Positions 7,188 to 17,976 of a stretch of DNA of 23,781 nucleotides are shown piece after piece (positions within the stretch are counted from its first letter, which is position 1; each line of letters opens with the position of its first letter). This DNA is from an uncultured Helcococcus sp. GTDB lineage: Bacteria; Bacillota; Clostridia; Tissierellales; Peptoniphilaceae. The stretch lies in the NCBI RefSeq assembly GCF_946998255.1, contig NZ_CAMPYN010000016.1:1-23781 (forward strand), read 5' to 3'. The notes beneath the pieces were generated by a model. It did not search any database and had not been told where the DNA came from. It saw only the letters and a list, made by a program, of their open reading frames with translations. The translations under genes and the position numbers were made by a program.

Positions 7188-7213
7188 AATAAGTAAAAAT
7201 GTAACTATAAGAT
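7185..7213 (+). promoter_or_regulatory. Tentative promoter for the 34-codon gene
   Basis: TTGAAT (7185-7190), 17 bases, TAAGAT (7208-7213). It overlaps the end of the preceding terminator stem. The boxes are imperfect, so this is a weak call. Confidence 0.3.
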
Positions 7214-7265
7214 ATTTATATCTAAAGCGAAGGACTTATTGTACATATATTACTTAGGAGGGCTT

Positions 7266-7370
7266 ATGGAATTATTATTAGAATTAGCCTCTACTGCAGC
7301 TTTTATTTGGGCATGTACACAGGCTCCAAAGATAATTAGCTATTGGACTGGAAAAGAAGAAAACGAATAA
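7266..7370 (+). CDS. Small 34-residue hydrophobic protein, unrecognised
   Basis: Frame ATG to TAA encoding MELLLELASTAAFIWACTQ followed by APKIISYWTGKEENE. A strong AGGAGGG lies 3 bases before the ATG, and a terminator starts 16 bases after the stop, so it looks like an independent small transcription unit. The N-terminal half (about residues 2-22) is a hydrophobic or amphipathic helix with one Cys (residue 17); the C-terminus is charged and ends acidic (GKEENE). The layout is vaguely like small membrane peptides or peptide-signal precursors such as AgrD, but no processing protease (AgrB) is nearby. I do not recognise a family and assign no function. Confidence 0.6.
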   Translation: MELLLELASTAAFIWACTQAPKIISYWTGKEENE

Positions 7371-7386
7371 AATTAGTAAGTAAAGT

Positions 7387-7413
7387 AAAATCAGGTAGAC
7401 TACCTGATTTTTT
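7387..7413 (+). terminator. Terminator after the small gene
   Basis: An 11-bp stem (AAAATCAGGTA / TACCTGATTTT) with a 3-base loop, continuing into six Ts. Confidence 0.88.
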
Positions 7414-7431
7414 ATTAGTAAATATAAAATA

Positions 7432-7440
7432 TGCTATAAT
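7432..7440 (+). promoter_or_regulatory. Extended -10 promoter directly before the serine hydrolase gene
   Basis: TGCTATAAT is a perfect extended -10 element. It ends 6 bases before the ATG at 7447, so the predicted transcription start is at or next to the A of the start codon. The -35 region is weak, as usual for extended -10 promoters. Confidence 0.7.
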
Positions 7441-7446
7441 TTAGCC

Positions 7447-8529
7447 ATGATAAATAAAATATTAAATAAAAACCTAGGAAGCCACAGCAGCGGATATTCC
7501 TTAGCCTTCCTAGCTAATAATCAAAATCAAATACACAATACTGGCAATCTTTCCTACAACTATCCAGGTCTTGTAAATGATGAGACCCTTTATGACATAG
7601 CCTCCCTATCAAAAACTTTTACAGCTATTCTTACTTTTATAGCTGTCCAAGATGGAATTTTTGACTTGGATACAGAGATCTGTGATATCGATCCAGCCTA
7701 TAAAAATCTTGGTCATATAAAAATAAGCGATCTTTTAGCTCATAGGCAGGAAATCTGGACACCAAGACACTTAAAGGAAGCTAAATCCAAAGAGCAAATG
7801 ATCGATCTTTTAAATGAGTCTTATGTCTATAGTCAAATACCACAATATAGTGATGTTCACTATATGCTTTTGGGAAGACTTTTAGAAGAGTCCTATAAAA
7901 AAGACTACCAAGACCTTGTATATGAAAAAATGAAAACCCCATATAATTTATCTTCTTTGACATACAGTCCAAGTAAAGAAAACTTAGCTGATACAAGATT
8001 TGAAGTATTTCCCGATAAAAGTATAAACCAAGATGAAAGGATTGGTCTGCCCCACGACCCAAAGTCAAGGCTTGCAATAGATTATGGTCTTATCCTAGGT
8101 CATGCCGGTATTTTTATAAATTCAAAAGACCTATTGAAATTTTTGCAAGCTATTATGGAAGAAAATATTATCAAGGGCGATTTTTTCAAATCACTCCTAG
8201 ACCATGATGATATAAATGGCTTAAATAAGGAAAAATTAAAAGAGTCCAAAGATATAAAAATCCAAAGTCTATCCAAGCCCTATTGTCTAATGGGTGCTAG
8301 ACTTAGAAACGAAATAGAGGAAGAAAATGAAATTCCAGATAAGTCAAGTGACAAGACTGTGTACTTTTCAGGCTACACAGGACCTGCATATCTGCTTGAC
8401 TTTAAAAATAAAATAATCATTGTCCTCATGTCAAATCTCACCCACCACAACACATATATGAGACTTGAAAGAAAGAAAATAGCCAATGATATGATAAAGG
8501 AAGTTTATGGGTGTTTGATAGAAGAATAA
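7447..8529 (+). CDS. Beta-lactamase-fold serine hydrolase (class C/esterase-like, PF00144 type)
   Basis: A 360-residue cytosolic-looking protein; no signal peptide is evident. Seen: SLSK (Ser53-Lys56, in YDIASLSKTFTA), the nucleophile/base pair of the family; YSD (Tyr134-Asp136, in YSDVHYMLLGRLLEE), the second motif; and FSGYTGPAYLLD near residue 320, in the place of the family's HTG-type third motif. Relatives include esterases, D-aminopeptidases, penicillin-binding-like proteins and true class C beta-lactamases. The cytosolic location and non-KTG third motif argue against a classical beta-lactamase. No Shine-Dalgarno precedes the ATG, and the N-terminus agrees with the family's usual start, so initiation on a leaderless mRNA is likely. 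It ends at a bidirectional terminator shared with metQ. Confidence 0.85.
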   Translation: MINKILNKNLGSHSSGYSLAFLANNQNQIHNTGNLSYNYPGLVNDETLYDIASLSKTFTAILTFIAVQDGIFDLDTEICDIDPAYKNLGHIKISDLLAHRQEIWTPRHLKEAKSKEQMIDLLNESYVYSQIPQYSDVHYMLLGRLLEESYKKDYQDLVYEKMKTPYNLSSLTYSPSKENLADTRFEVFPDKSINQDERIGLPHDPKSRLAIDYGLILGHAGIFINSKDLLKFLQAIMEENIIKGDFFKSLLDHDDINGLNKEKLKESKDIKIQSLSKPYCLMGARLRNEIEEENEIPDKSSDKTVYFSGYTGPAYLLDFKNKIIIVLMSNLTHHNTYMRLERKKIANDMIKEVYGCLIEE

Positions 8530-8541
8530 AATTTAAAAGAC

Positions 8542-8573
8542 AAAAGGTTTCGGATATTTCCGAAACCTTTTTT
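8542..8573. terminator. Bidirectional terminator (serine hydrolase / metQ)
   Basis: A perfect 13-bp stem (AAAAGGTTTCGGA and its complement) with a 4-base loop. T-runs arise in both directions: six on plus and four on minus. Confidence 0.88.
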
Positions 8574-8574
8574 A

Positions 8575-9411
8575 CTAGAAAGCAACCTTTGCGTGGCCTT
8601 TTAGATTTGTTTCTATAAATTCTTTTACCTTTTCTGAATTTATAGCCTTAATTAAAGCTCTTAATTCATCTGAATCTACATTTTCTTTTCTAGCAGCTAA
8701 AGTAATAGCAAAAGTTTGGTCTGCTTCTGGTTCTAAAATTAAACCATCTGTTTCAGGTTTTAAGCCTAAAGCATCGATATAGGTTGGGTAGTTAAAGGTT
8801 AAATCTGATTCTTTAAAAGCTTCATTTAAGTTTAATAGTCCCCATTCCTTGAAAACAAGATTTTTAGGGTTTTCACTTACATTACTTACTTCCAAGTTGT
8901 AACTTTCAGGATCATCTAATTTAATTAAACCTGAAGAGGCCAACATTCTTAAAGCTCTTGTCCTATTGGTTGGATCATTTGGTATAGCAACAACTGCTCC
9001 ATCTTTTAATTCATCAAGACTCTTTACTGTGTTTGAATAAAATGCTACTAAAGCATTATATACTGGTGTTGCCTTGATTAAATCACCATCATTACCATCG
9101 TTAAATTGTTGCATGAATGGTTCGTGTTGGAAGAAGTTTGCATCTACTTCCCTATTTTGTAAAGCAACATTAGCTTGAACGTTGTCTGAAACCTTTACAA
9201 TTTCTAGGTTGTAACCAGCTTCTTTCATATCATCTTTTATTAATTCCAAGATATCAGTCATTGGACTTGTGTGTGAAGCAACTTCAACTGTCTCTAATTC
9301 TCCACTCGCTTCTTTTACAGTTTCTTTGCTTGATTTAGGATTTTGGTCTGCTTTTGAACATCCCACTAAAAATATAGTCAACGCCATCAATACTGCTAAA
9401 ACTTTCTTCAT
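8575..9411 (-). CDS. metQ: Methionine-binding lipoprotein MetQ (NlpA family)
   Basis: A 278-residue substrate-binding lipoprotein of the MetNIQ ABC importer. Seen: the signal peptide MKKVLAVLMALTIFLVGC with lipid-accepting Cys18, then a linker, then the NlpA fold with VASHTSPMTDILELI, the DANFFQHEPFMQQFN segment (a hallmark of MetQ) and VAIPNDPTNRTRALRML. It is the last gene of metN-metI-metQ: its ATG directly follows the metI stop (TAAATG), and its ribosome binding site AAGGAG lies inside the metI end. Ligand is most likely methionine, but the family also binds related amino acids. Confidence 0.92.
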   Translation of the reverse strand: MKKVLAVLMALTIFLVGCSKADQNPKSSKETVKEASGELETVEVASHTSPMTDILELIKDDMKEAGYNLEIVKVSDNVQANVALQNREVDANFFQHEPFMQQFNDGNDGDLIKATPVYNALVAFYSNTVKSLDELKDGAVVAIPNDPTNRTRALRMLASSGLIKLDDPESYNLEVSNVSENPKNLVFKEWGLLNLNEAFKESDLTFNYPTYIDALGLKPETDGLILEPEADQTFAITLAARKENVDSDELRALIKAINSEKVKEFIETNLKGHAKVAF

Positions 9412-10083
9412 TTAAGACTCCTTATATTTATTTACTTTTTTAGCTATAAAATAACCAATTGATTGGATAATAAAAACATAAAGTACAAAAATTATTATGA
9501 TTAAATACATCATTTGATAATTGTATTGTTGGTAGCCCTCTCTAAAGGCATAGTCACCCAGGCCTCCTGCACCTATTACCCCCATGACTGTCGAATATGA
9601 CAGCAGAGAAATAATAGTTGATGTAAAGGATAGGATTAAATCATTAAGAATGGATGGAAGTAGAAAGTATCTGATAATCTGGTACCTGCTAGCTCCCATT
9701 GAAATGGCCCTATCCACTATATTGGCGTCAACACTCAAATAGGCCTGCTCCACAAATCTTGCATATATACTTATAGTTACCAGGCTAAGCGGGATGATGG
9801 ATGATATGACTCCAAATGAAGTCCCCCAAATCGCCCTATTTACCGGTATCATTATAAATATAAATAGTAAGAATGGTATGGACCTGATTATATTTAATCC
9901 AATACTTAAAATTTGATAGAGGGTTCTATTTTTTAAGAGATAATCCTGGCTTAGGGCAAATAAAAGTGAACCTAGTGGGATAGATACTATAATAGAGATA
10001 AATATCGAAAGTCCCATCATTATATTGGTTTCAACGAAGGCCTGCCAAATCCCTTCCTTATTTTCTATTAATAAATTAATCAT
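9412..10083 (-). CDS. metI: Methionine ABC transporter permease MetI
   Basis: A 223-residue membrane protein with about five transmembrane segments, the inner-membrane channel of the methionine importer. Seen: the permease coupling loop with DRAISMGASRYQIIRYFLLP (the EAA-type motif that contacts the ATPase) and the family-typical VMGVIGAGGLGDYAFREGYQ segment. Its ATG overlaps the metN stop by 8 bases (ATGATTAA), so translation is coupled. Length is normal for MetI. Confidence 0.92.
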   Translation of the reverse strand: MINLLIENKEGIWQAFVETNIMMGLSIFISIIVSIPLGSLLFALSQDYLLKNRTLYQILSIGLNIIRSIPFLLFIFIMIPVNRAIWGTSFGVISSIIPLSLVTISIYARFVEQAYLSVDANIVDRAISMGASRYQIIRYFLLPSILNDLILSFTSTIISLLSYSTVMGVIGAGGLGDYAFREGYQQYNYQMMYLIIIIFVLYVFIIQSIGYFIAKKVNKYKES

Positions 10084-10804
10084 AGAAATACTCCACTACA
10101 TGGTTGAAATAGTTATCTTCTTGCTTGTTGGTTGACTTATTTGGAATGATTTCCTTTTGAATCTGTCCCTTGTCTAAAAGAAGAATCCTGTCAGAGAAGT
10201 TCTTTAAGACATCTAGGTTGTGAGAAATGATGATAATAGAAATCTTTTTTTCTTCAACTATCTTAGCCAATAAATCAAATATTTCCTTTTCCGCACTAGC
10301 ATCTAGAGCAGAGGAAATTTCATCACATAAAAGAACCTTAGGTTTCTGTATAAGCGCCATGGCTATGGCAAGTTTTTGCTTTTGTCCCCCACTTAAGTGT
10401 CTTACATATGATTTTTTAAGCCTAGATATTTGCATAAAATCTAAGATTTCATCTATTTCTTCTTCATCAACCCTGGTCTTATTTAGCTTATAGACTAGCT
10501 TCAAATGATATAGGACAGTCTTATTTTCTAAAAGATTTGCCGACTGAAATATATAGACAATCTTTTTTCTAGTCTGTCTCAAGTCTTCATCTGACATGGT
10601 CTCAAGTGGCTGACCCATATATTTTATGTTTCCACTATCTTGCTTCACAAGCTGGTTGGCCATCTTTAATATAGTCGACTTACCCGATCCGTTTTGTCCA
10701 ATCAAGCCCAAAACTTCGCCTTCAGCAAGGTCAAAGTTTATACCATCAAGCTTAAAGTTGGAAGATTTGTATTCTTTTTTTACACCTTCAAATTCAAGTA
10801 CCAT
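10076..10804 (-). CDS. metN: Methionine ABC transporter ATPase MetN, without C-terminal regulatory domain
   Basis: A 242-residue ABC ATPase that powers MetI. Seen: Walker A GQNGSGKS (36-43), Q-loop Gln87, signature LSGGQ (137-141), Walker B VLLCDE (157-162) with catalytic Glu162, and the switch histidine in IIIISHN. Typical MetN (about 340 residues) has a C-terminal NIL/ACT-like domain that binds methionine and shuts transport down. Here the protein ends soon after the ATPase core (residue 242), so that domain is missing. It is the first gene of the operon. Start ATG has the weak ribosome binding site AAGGATG. Neighbours metI and metQ secure the assignment. Confidence 0.88.
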   Translation of the reverse strand: MVLEFEGVKKEYKSSNFKLDGINFDLAEGEVLGLIGQNGSGKSTILKMANQLVKQDSGNIKYMGQPLETMSDEDLRQTRKKIVYIFQSANLLENKTVLYHLKLVYKLNKTRVDEEEIDEILDFMQISRLKKSYVRHLSGGQKQKLAIAMALIQKPKVLLCDEISSALDASAEKEIFDLLAKIVEEKKISIIIISHNLDVLKNFSDRILLLDKGQIQKEIIPNKSTNKQEDNYFNHVVEYFYD

Positions 10805-10836
10805 TTTACATCCTTATGTTTTTCAATCTCTTTTTC

Positions 10837-10867
10837 ATTATGACATAGAAAAAAAGATATATCTATG
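10837..10867 (-). promoter_or_regulatory. metNIQ promoter with inverted repeat
   Basis: On the minus strand the extended -10 TGTCATAAT (complement at 10837-10845) lies 32 bases before metN. Directly upstream are the inverted repeat CATAGA...TCTATG (10844-10867) and, inside it, the 10-base palindrome AGATATATCT (10855-10864), placed where a regulator could bind. No SAM riboswitch or T-box fits in the short leader. Confidence 0.45.
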
Positions 10868-10899
10868 CTCAAGGTCACATTGCCTATTTCTAGGTACAT

Positions 10900-10931
10900 A
10901 AAAAGCTGCCAAAGTGTATCTTTGACAGCTT
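10900..10931 (-). terminator. Terminator of ktrBA
   Basis: On the minus strand AAGCTGTCAAAG pairs with CTTTGGCAGCTT (12 bp, one G-U) around a 5-base loop, then runs into five Ts, just after the ktrA stop. Confidence 0.85.
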
Positions 10932-10937
10932 AAATAT

Positions 10938-11579
10938 TTATAATGTAAACATATTTACAGCTTCCATTTCTCCCATTATCAATACTGTATCTCCAGTTTT
11001 GAAATCTGTAGAGGGATCAGGGTTACCAATAAATTTTTGATCCCTATTTATACCTAATATGGTTAACCCATATTTATTTCTAACATCTAATTGTATTAAA
11101 GTCTTGCCTATCCACTTTTCTGGAACTATGATTTCTACAATTTCATAGTCCGAATCCAAATGAAGCATTTCAATCGCATTACCATAAACAAGGTTGTGGG
11201 CTAATTTTTTTCCAGATTCCTTTTCTGGAATAATAGCCTTTTCCACCCCTACCTTTGTAAGTATTTGTTGGTGAATTTCATCCCTAGCCTTGGCAATTAT
11301 TTTTTTAGCACCTAATTCTTCACATAGGGCTGCAGTCATGACTGAAGTTTTGAAGTCTGTTACCCCGATGATTACTACGTCAACTTCTGTAACCCCAGCA
11401 GCCTTCAAAATATCTACCTGGGTTGAGTCACCTATAAGGGCAGATGTAAGATTATCTCCCAAGGCATTTACATTCTCTTCGTCTATATCAATGACTATCA
11501 CTTCATTTCCTAATTCATATAGTCCTCTGGCTACAGATTTACCAAACCTGCCCAGACCTATTACTGTATATTGTTTCAT
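10938..11579 (-). CDS. ktrA: Potassium uptake regulatory subunit KtrA (RCK/TrkA-N)
   Basis: A 213-residue cytosolic gating-ring protein of Ktr potassium uptake. Seen: a Rossmann nucleotide-binding site with GLGRFGKSVARGL (residues 8-20) and acidic VIDIDEENV after the second strand, GVTDFKTSVMTAALCEELGAKKIIAKA in the middle of the RCK-N domain, and a C-terminal RCK-C domain from about residue 135 that could bind ions or c-di-AMP. The family binds ATP/ADP or NAD(H) and opens the KtrB channel. It lies 7 bases after ktrB; the ktrB stop codon TAG forms part of its TAGGAG ribosome binding site. Confidence 0.92.
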   Translation of the reverse strand: MKQYTVIGLGRFGKSVARGLYELGNEVIVIDIDEENVNALGDNLTSALIGDSTQVDILKAAGVTEVDVVIIGVTDFKTSVMTAALCEELGAKKIIAKARDEIHQQILTKVGVEKAIIPEKESGKKLAHNLVYGNAIEMLHLDSDYEIVEIIVPEKWIGKTLIQLDVRNKYGLTILGINRDQKFIGNPDPSTDFKTGDTVLIMGEMEAVNMFTL

Positions 11580-11586
11580 ACTTCTC

Positions 11587-12945
11587 CTAACCTATTAAAA
11601 TATTTTCTTCTTGTAATTTATATGACTTGCTTGGATTTTTCCTACTCAAGGCAACTATGATTGACAAGGGACCTATCTTACCAAAAAGCATGGTAGCCAT
11701 GATAACCAGTTTTGAAAATCCATGTAAGTTTGGTGTGATCCCTCTTGTAAGTCCAACTGTACCATAAGCTGAGATAACTTCATAAATGATATCAAGATTT
11801 GACATGTTCACTTCAACGAGTGATACCAAAAAGATTGCTGTCACTATCCAGGCCATGGATATAGTAAATATAGATGTGACCTCTGCACCTGTGTCTTTTG
11901 GTAGTCTTTTATTAAATATATTGAATTCTTTGTCTTGCTTTACATTAGATTTTGTAATGATAAACAAGGAAAGAAAACTTGTTGTTTTAAAACCACCCGC
12001 AGTACCTGCAGGAGATCCCCCTATAAACATTAGCAAGACCATAAGGACTGCGGAAGCATTCATATACAAGGCTTGAGGGCTTGTATAGAAACCTGCTGTC
12101 CTTAAAGTAGTTGATTGGAAGAATGCTACTAAAATCTTATTAAAGAAGCTATATTCTCCCAAGGTTTGTGGATTATTGTATTCAATAGCTATAAATAGCA
12201 CTGTTGGGACTACTAGCAAAATTGTTGTTATTATCAAAACTAATTTTGTATGTAACTTATATTTTTTATAGTTAAATTTATTTTTCTTTAAGTCGCTGAA
12301 TACTGGATATCCTAAACCTGCCAAAATGATTAAGAATGATACCACCAAGGATACATTCACATTTGTCGCATATGGTGCCAGGGAATCATTCCCGATTATA
12401 TCAAAACCAGCATTACAGTAGGCTGATATAGAATGGAAGATTGAATAAGCAATCCCCTTTCCTAAACCAAATTCTGGTATAAAGCTAAAGGATAAAAATA
12501 TTGCCCCTATTCCTTCTAGTAAGAATGTTGATACAAGTACAAATTTCACCATTCTTATGATCCCTGAAATAGACATAGCATTTCTTTCTTCTGAAAGATG
12601 GAGTCTATCAGATATGGTAAACCTTTTATTTAATAAAATTGATATAAAGGATGCTGCAGTCATTACCCCAAGTCCACCTAGTTGGATAAGTGTGATTATC
12701 ACAATTTTACCAAAGGCCGACCAATGAACAGCTGATGTCAGGGTAACCAAACCAGTCACACAAGTTGCTGATACGGCCGTAAAGGCTGCATCTAGGGGTC
12801 TAGTAAAAACTCTGTCCTTGGATGAAATTGGTAAAATCAACAAAATAGTTCCCACAAGTATCACTGCCAGATACATAAAGAGAATCAACCTTGTTGGTCT
12901 TTTTTCTATATATTTTTTATAAAACTTTGTCTTTTTTAAATTCAT
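11587..12945 (-). CDS. ktrB: Potassium uptake channel subunit KtrB
   Basis: A 452-residue membrane protein of the Trk/Ktr/HKT family with four M1-P-M2 repeats. The four selectivity-filter loops are visible: SATCVTGLVTL, SAYCNAGFDIIG, TTLRTAGFYTS and SAYGTVGLTRG, each with the conserved glycine that coordinates K+ (or Na+). The gate loop with the run of small residues GGSPAGTAGG is also present. It carries a basic N-terminal cytoplasmic tail. It pairs with KtrA directly downstream. The ribosome binding site is TTAGGAG. Confidence 0.93.
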   Translation of the reverse strand: MNLKKTKFYKKYIEKRPTRLILFMYLAVILVGTILLILPISSKDRVFTRPLDAAFTAVSATCVTGLVTLTSAVHWSAFGKIVIITLIQLGGLGVMTAASFISILLNKRFTISDRLHLSEERNAMSISGIIRMVKFVLVSTFLLEGIGAIFLSFSFIPEFGLGKGIAYSIFHSISAYCNAGFDIIGNDSLAPYATNVNVSLVVSFLIILAGLGYPVFSDLKKNKFNYKKYKLHTKLVLIITTILLVVPTVLFIAIEYNNPQTLGEYSFFNKILVAFFQSTTLRTAGFYTSPQALYMNASAVLMVLLMFIGGSPAGTAGGFKTTSFLSLFIITKSNVKQDKEFNIFNKRLPKDTGAEVTSIFTISMAWIVTAIFLVSLVEVNMSNLDIIYEVISAYGTVGLTRGITPNLHGFSKLVIMATMLFGKIGPLSIIVALSRKNPSKSYKLQEENILIG

Positions 12946-12963
12946 ATCTACTCCTAAGTATCT

Positions 12964-12972
12964 AGTATAACA
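12964..12972 (-). promoter_or_regulatory. Extended -10 promoter of ktrBA
   Basis: TGTTATACT on the minus strand, 19 bases before the ktrB ATG. The leader is therefore very short, leaving no room for the c-di-AMP riboswitch that precedes ktrAB in some Firmicutes. Confidence 0.55.
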
Positions 12973-13042
12973 CTAAAAGTGGGAATTGGAAGAAAATTTT
13001 GCACGTTTATTTATTAATAAATTTCAAATAAATCAATTGCAT

Positions 13043-13071
13043 AAAAAAGAACGATGACCTCTAGCCATCGC
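13043..13071 (-). terminator. Terminator after the lipoprotein gene
   Basis: On the minus strand CGATGGC pairs with GTCATCG (7 bp, one G-U) around a 5-base loop, followed by TTC and six Ts. It separates the lipoprotein gene from the ktrBA promoter. Confidence 0.75.
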
Positions 13072-13093
13072 ACTCTCTATCTTTTTAACTTTC

Positions 13094-13666
13094 CTATTTA
13101 ATCATCTCTAAAACAATCTCAAAACCTTTTTCTTTTAGTGTTTCCACTAATTTATCTGAGTCTTTTCCGTATGCAATTATTACTGTCTTTCTATCTAATT
13201 GGTCAAGACTTTCATCAATTACTTTTTCAGAATTATCTAGTTTCTTATCAGCTTCTTTGTAGATAGCTTTAGAGTTCTCTACATATTGTAAAATCTCATT
13301 AGCAGTATCTTCACTTATCTTTTGAACTTTCGTAAGTGCTAGGGATTCTATCTTTTCAACAGAAGTTCTTATAGGTAGCGAAGATGTAGTTCCATCATAT
13401 TCATATTCGTAGAATTTTCCTAATTCTAGATTAGTTCCTTCTGGAGTTTGAACTTGCATCAGCTGGTTATAAGTTTTTCCTTCAACAACTATTTCTTCTG
13501 AGAAGAAGCCATTCCCTAGATATACTCCTTGCGCTTTAGTCATGTCTTCTTCATTAGTTTCTTGTTGAGTCTCTTTTGCTGTTTCTTTATTATCATTAAC
13601 TGTGTTATTTTTACAAGCTGTTAATAGCAGAGTAAGTGAAAATAGTATAACTAATTTTTTCTTCAT
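13094..13666 (-). CDS. Unrecognised lipoprotein, 190 residues
   Basis: The signal peptide MKKKLVILFSLTLLLTAC has a lipobox with Cys18, so the protein is exported and lipid-anchored. An acidic, Asn/Lys/Glu/Thr-rich linker follows (about 19-45), then a globular part with GVYLGNGFFSEEIVVEGKTY, then a charged helical stretch (about 110-165) that could form a coiled coil, and an end segment with VIIAYGKDSDKLVETLKEKGFEIVLEM. The start at 13666 is chosen over 13705 because AGGAG lies 6 bases upstream and the signal peptide begins there. It is monocistronic. I do not recognise the family and assign no function. Confidence 0.75.
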   Translation of the reverse strand: MKKKLVILFSLTLLLTACKNNTVNDNKETAKETQQETNEEDMTKAQGVYLGNGFFSEEIVVEGKTYNQLMQVQTPEGTNLELGKFYEYEYDGTTSSLPIRTSVEKIESLALTKVQKISEDTANEILQYVENSKAIYKEADKKLDNSEKVIDESLDQLDRKTVIIAYGKDSDKLVETLKEKGFEIVLEMIK

Positions 13667-13839
13667 TTCTACTCCTATAAATTTATTTTTTGTTTTATTA
13701 TACAATATATTTGTTAAAATAAAAACATTTTTATATTTTTATTCAATATAGCATATCCAGAAATTGAATTTTTAAAATTTATAGACTAGATCATATGTGT
13801 TTATGTTATTTCAAAACCAAACAGCAGAACTAGTCATCC

Positions 13840-13866
13840 TTGTTATAGATTTTATTTTATTATAAA
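13840..13866 (+). promoter_or_regulatory. Promoter of the beta-glucoside operon
   Basis: TTGTTA (13840-13845), 15 bases, TATAAA (13861-13866). The predicted start near 13873 gives a leader of about 100 bases. The spacer is short, so the call is moderate. The rest of the 13706-13840 gap holds only the back-to-back promoter region of the lipoprotein gene (TATAAT on minus at 13697-13702). Confidence 0.4.
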
Positions 13867-13874
13867 CTATTAAC

Positions 13875-13942
13875 AGGAGGAAGTAATAGTAATTATAAGC
13901 TAATAAGCCTTTTCAATTACTAGATGGTAAAGATCTTACCAT
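13875..13942 (+). promoter_or_regulatory. Structured leader of the beta-glucoside operon
   Basis: The leader holds an orphan AGGAGG (13875-13880) with no ATG behind it. A long hairpin follows, TAGTAATT (13887-13894) with AATTACTA (13915-13922), then a second hairpin ATGGTAA-AGATC-TTACCAT (13924-13942). There is no U-tract after either, so classical antitermination is not evident, and no clear RAT sequence for a BglG/LicT antiterminator was recognised. Confidence 0.4.
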
Positions 13943-13966
13943 GAAAAAAATTAAAAATATATATAG

Positions 13967-17313
<3,347 letters not shown>

Positions 17314-17324
17314 ACTTTAAAATA

Positions 17325-17370
17325 AAAAATAACTGTTTATAAGTGTTTAGCTTATAGGCAGTTATTTTTG
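17325..17370. terminator. Bidirectional terminator (bgl operon / acetyltransferase)
   Basis: An imperfect stem of up to 19 bp (AAAAATAACTG / CAGTTATTTTT plus an inner stem with G-U pairs) and a 7-base loop. T-rich exits are present in both directions, closing the plus-strand operon and the converging minus-strand genes. Confidence 0.85.
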
Positions 17371-17389
17371 TTTATAGAGTATCATTCCT

Positions 17390-17938
17390 CTATCTTCCTG
17401 TATTAAGTAAATATCTTTCCCTAGTAAATTTAGTGAAATTAAAATCAGTTGTTTTATCTATTAATTTTGCTTTTTGATTTTCAAAAGTTTTGTAATGTAC
17501 AAATCCTAATTTTTCTTGGACTCTTTTAGACTTTTCATTTCCTGCAAAATAATTGGCCCAGATTACATTCATTCCTAATTCTTCAAAGGCATACTGGATA
17601 AGTCTTTCTCCAGCTTCAGTTGCGAATCCATTCCCCCAATATTTTTCTCCTATCCAAAATCCTATCTCACATTCGTCTTTTATATTTTCATCAAACATTT
17701 CGCTTTTCATTTTAAGTTCTATTGAACCAATAGCTATATTATCTTCTTTTTTGCATATAGCGTAGCATTCTGATCCAGTAAATATGTTTTCTATAATATA
17801 TAGACTTTCCTTAACACTTTTGTGAGGTGGAAATCCAGCTATTAGAGCTACTTTTGGATTCTTTGCATTTTCGTATAGGCTTTGGGCGTCTGCTTTTTCC
17901 CAGGGTCTTAGGATTAGTCTTTTTGTTTCTAGTATCAT
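17390..17938 (-). CDS. GNAT-family N-acetyltransferase (RimJ/RimL-like)
   Basis: A 182-residue acetyl-CoA-dependent acetyltransferase. Seen: ETKRLILRPWEKADA (residues 4-18), the start motif of the RimJ/RimL branch; EIGFWIGEKYWGNGFATEAGE, the acetyl-CoA pyrophosphate loop (Q/RxxGxG/A-type, here KYWGNGFA); and NEKSKRVQEKLGF, the C-terminal motif B. Relatives acetylate ribosomal protein N-termini, aminoglycosides or small metabolites, so the substrate is unknown. It lies 38 bases after the GIY-YIG/DUF4357 gene on the same strand. A TATAAT at 17951-17956 (minus) just before its AGAGG site may be a promoter of its own. Confidence 0.88.
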   Translation of the reverse strand: MILETKRLILRPWEKADAQSLYENAKNPKVALIAGFPPHKSVKESLYIIENIFTGSECYAICKKEDNIAIGSIELKMKSEMFDENIKDECEIGFWIGEKYWGNGFATEAGERLIQYAFEELGMNVIWANYFAGNEKSKRVQEKLGFVHYKTFENQKAKLIDKTTDFNFTKFTRERYLLNTGR

Positions 17939-17976
17939 AGTTTTACCTCTATTATAAACGTATTTTAACTACCCAG

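Noticed and set aside
10805..10899. SAM riboswitch or T-box upstream of metN
   Set aside because: The leader from the predicted promoter is only about 30 bases and contains no such structure or T-box sequence.
11290..11598. Antisense open frames within ktrA and other genes (also 10227-10493, 15481-15834, 19846-20196)
   Set aside because: They lie opposite well-supported genes, lack ribosome binding sites and show no recognisable protein family.
12946..13042. c-di-AMP (ydaO) riboswitch before ktrB
   Set aside because: The predicted leader is under 20 bases and the whole gap is too short for this large element.
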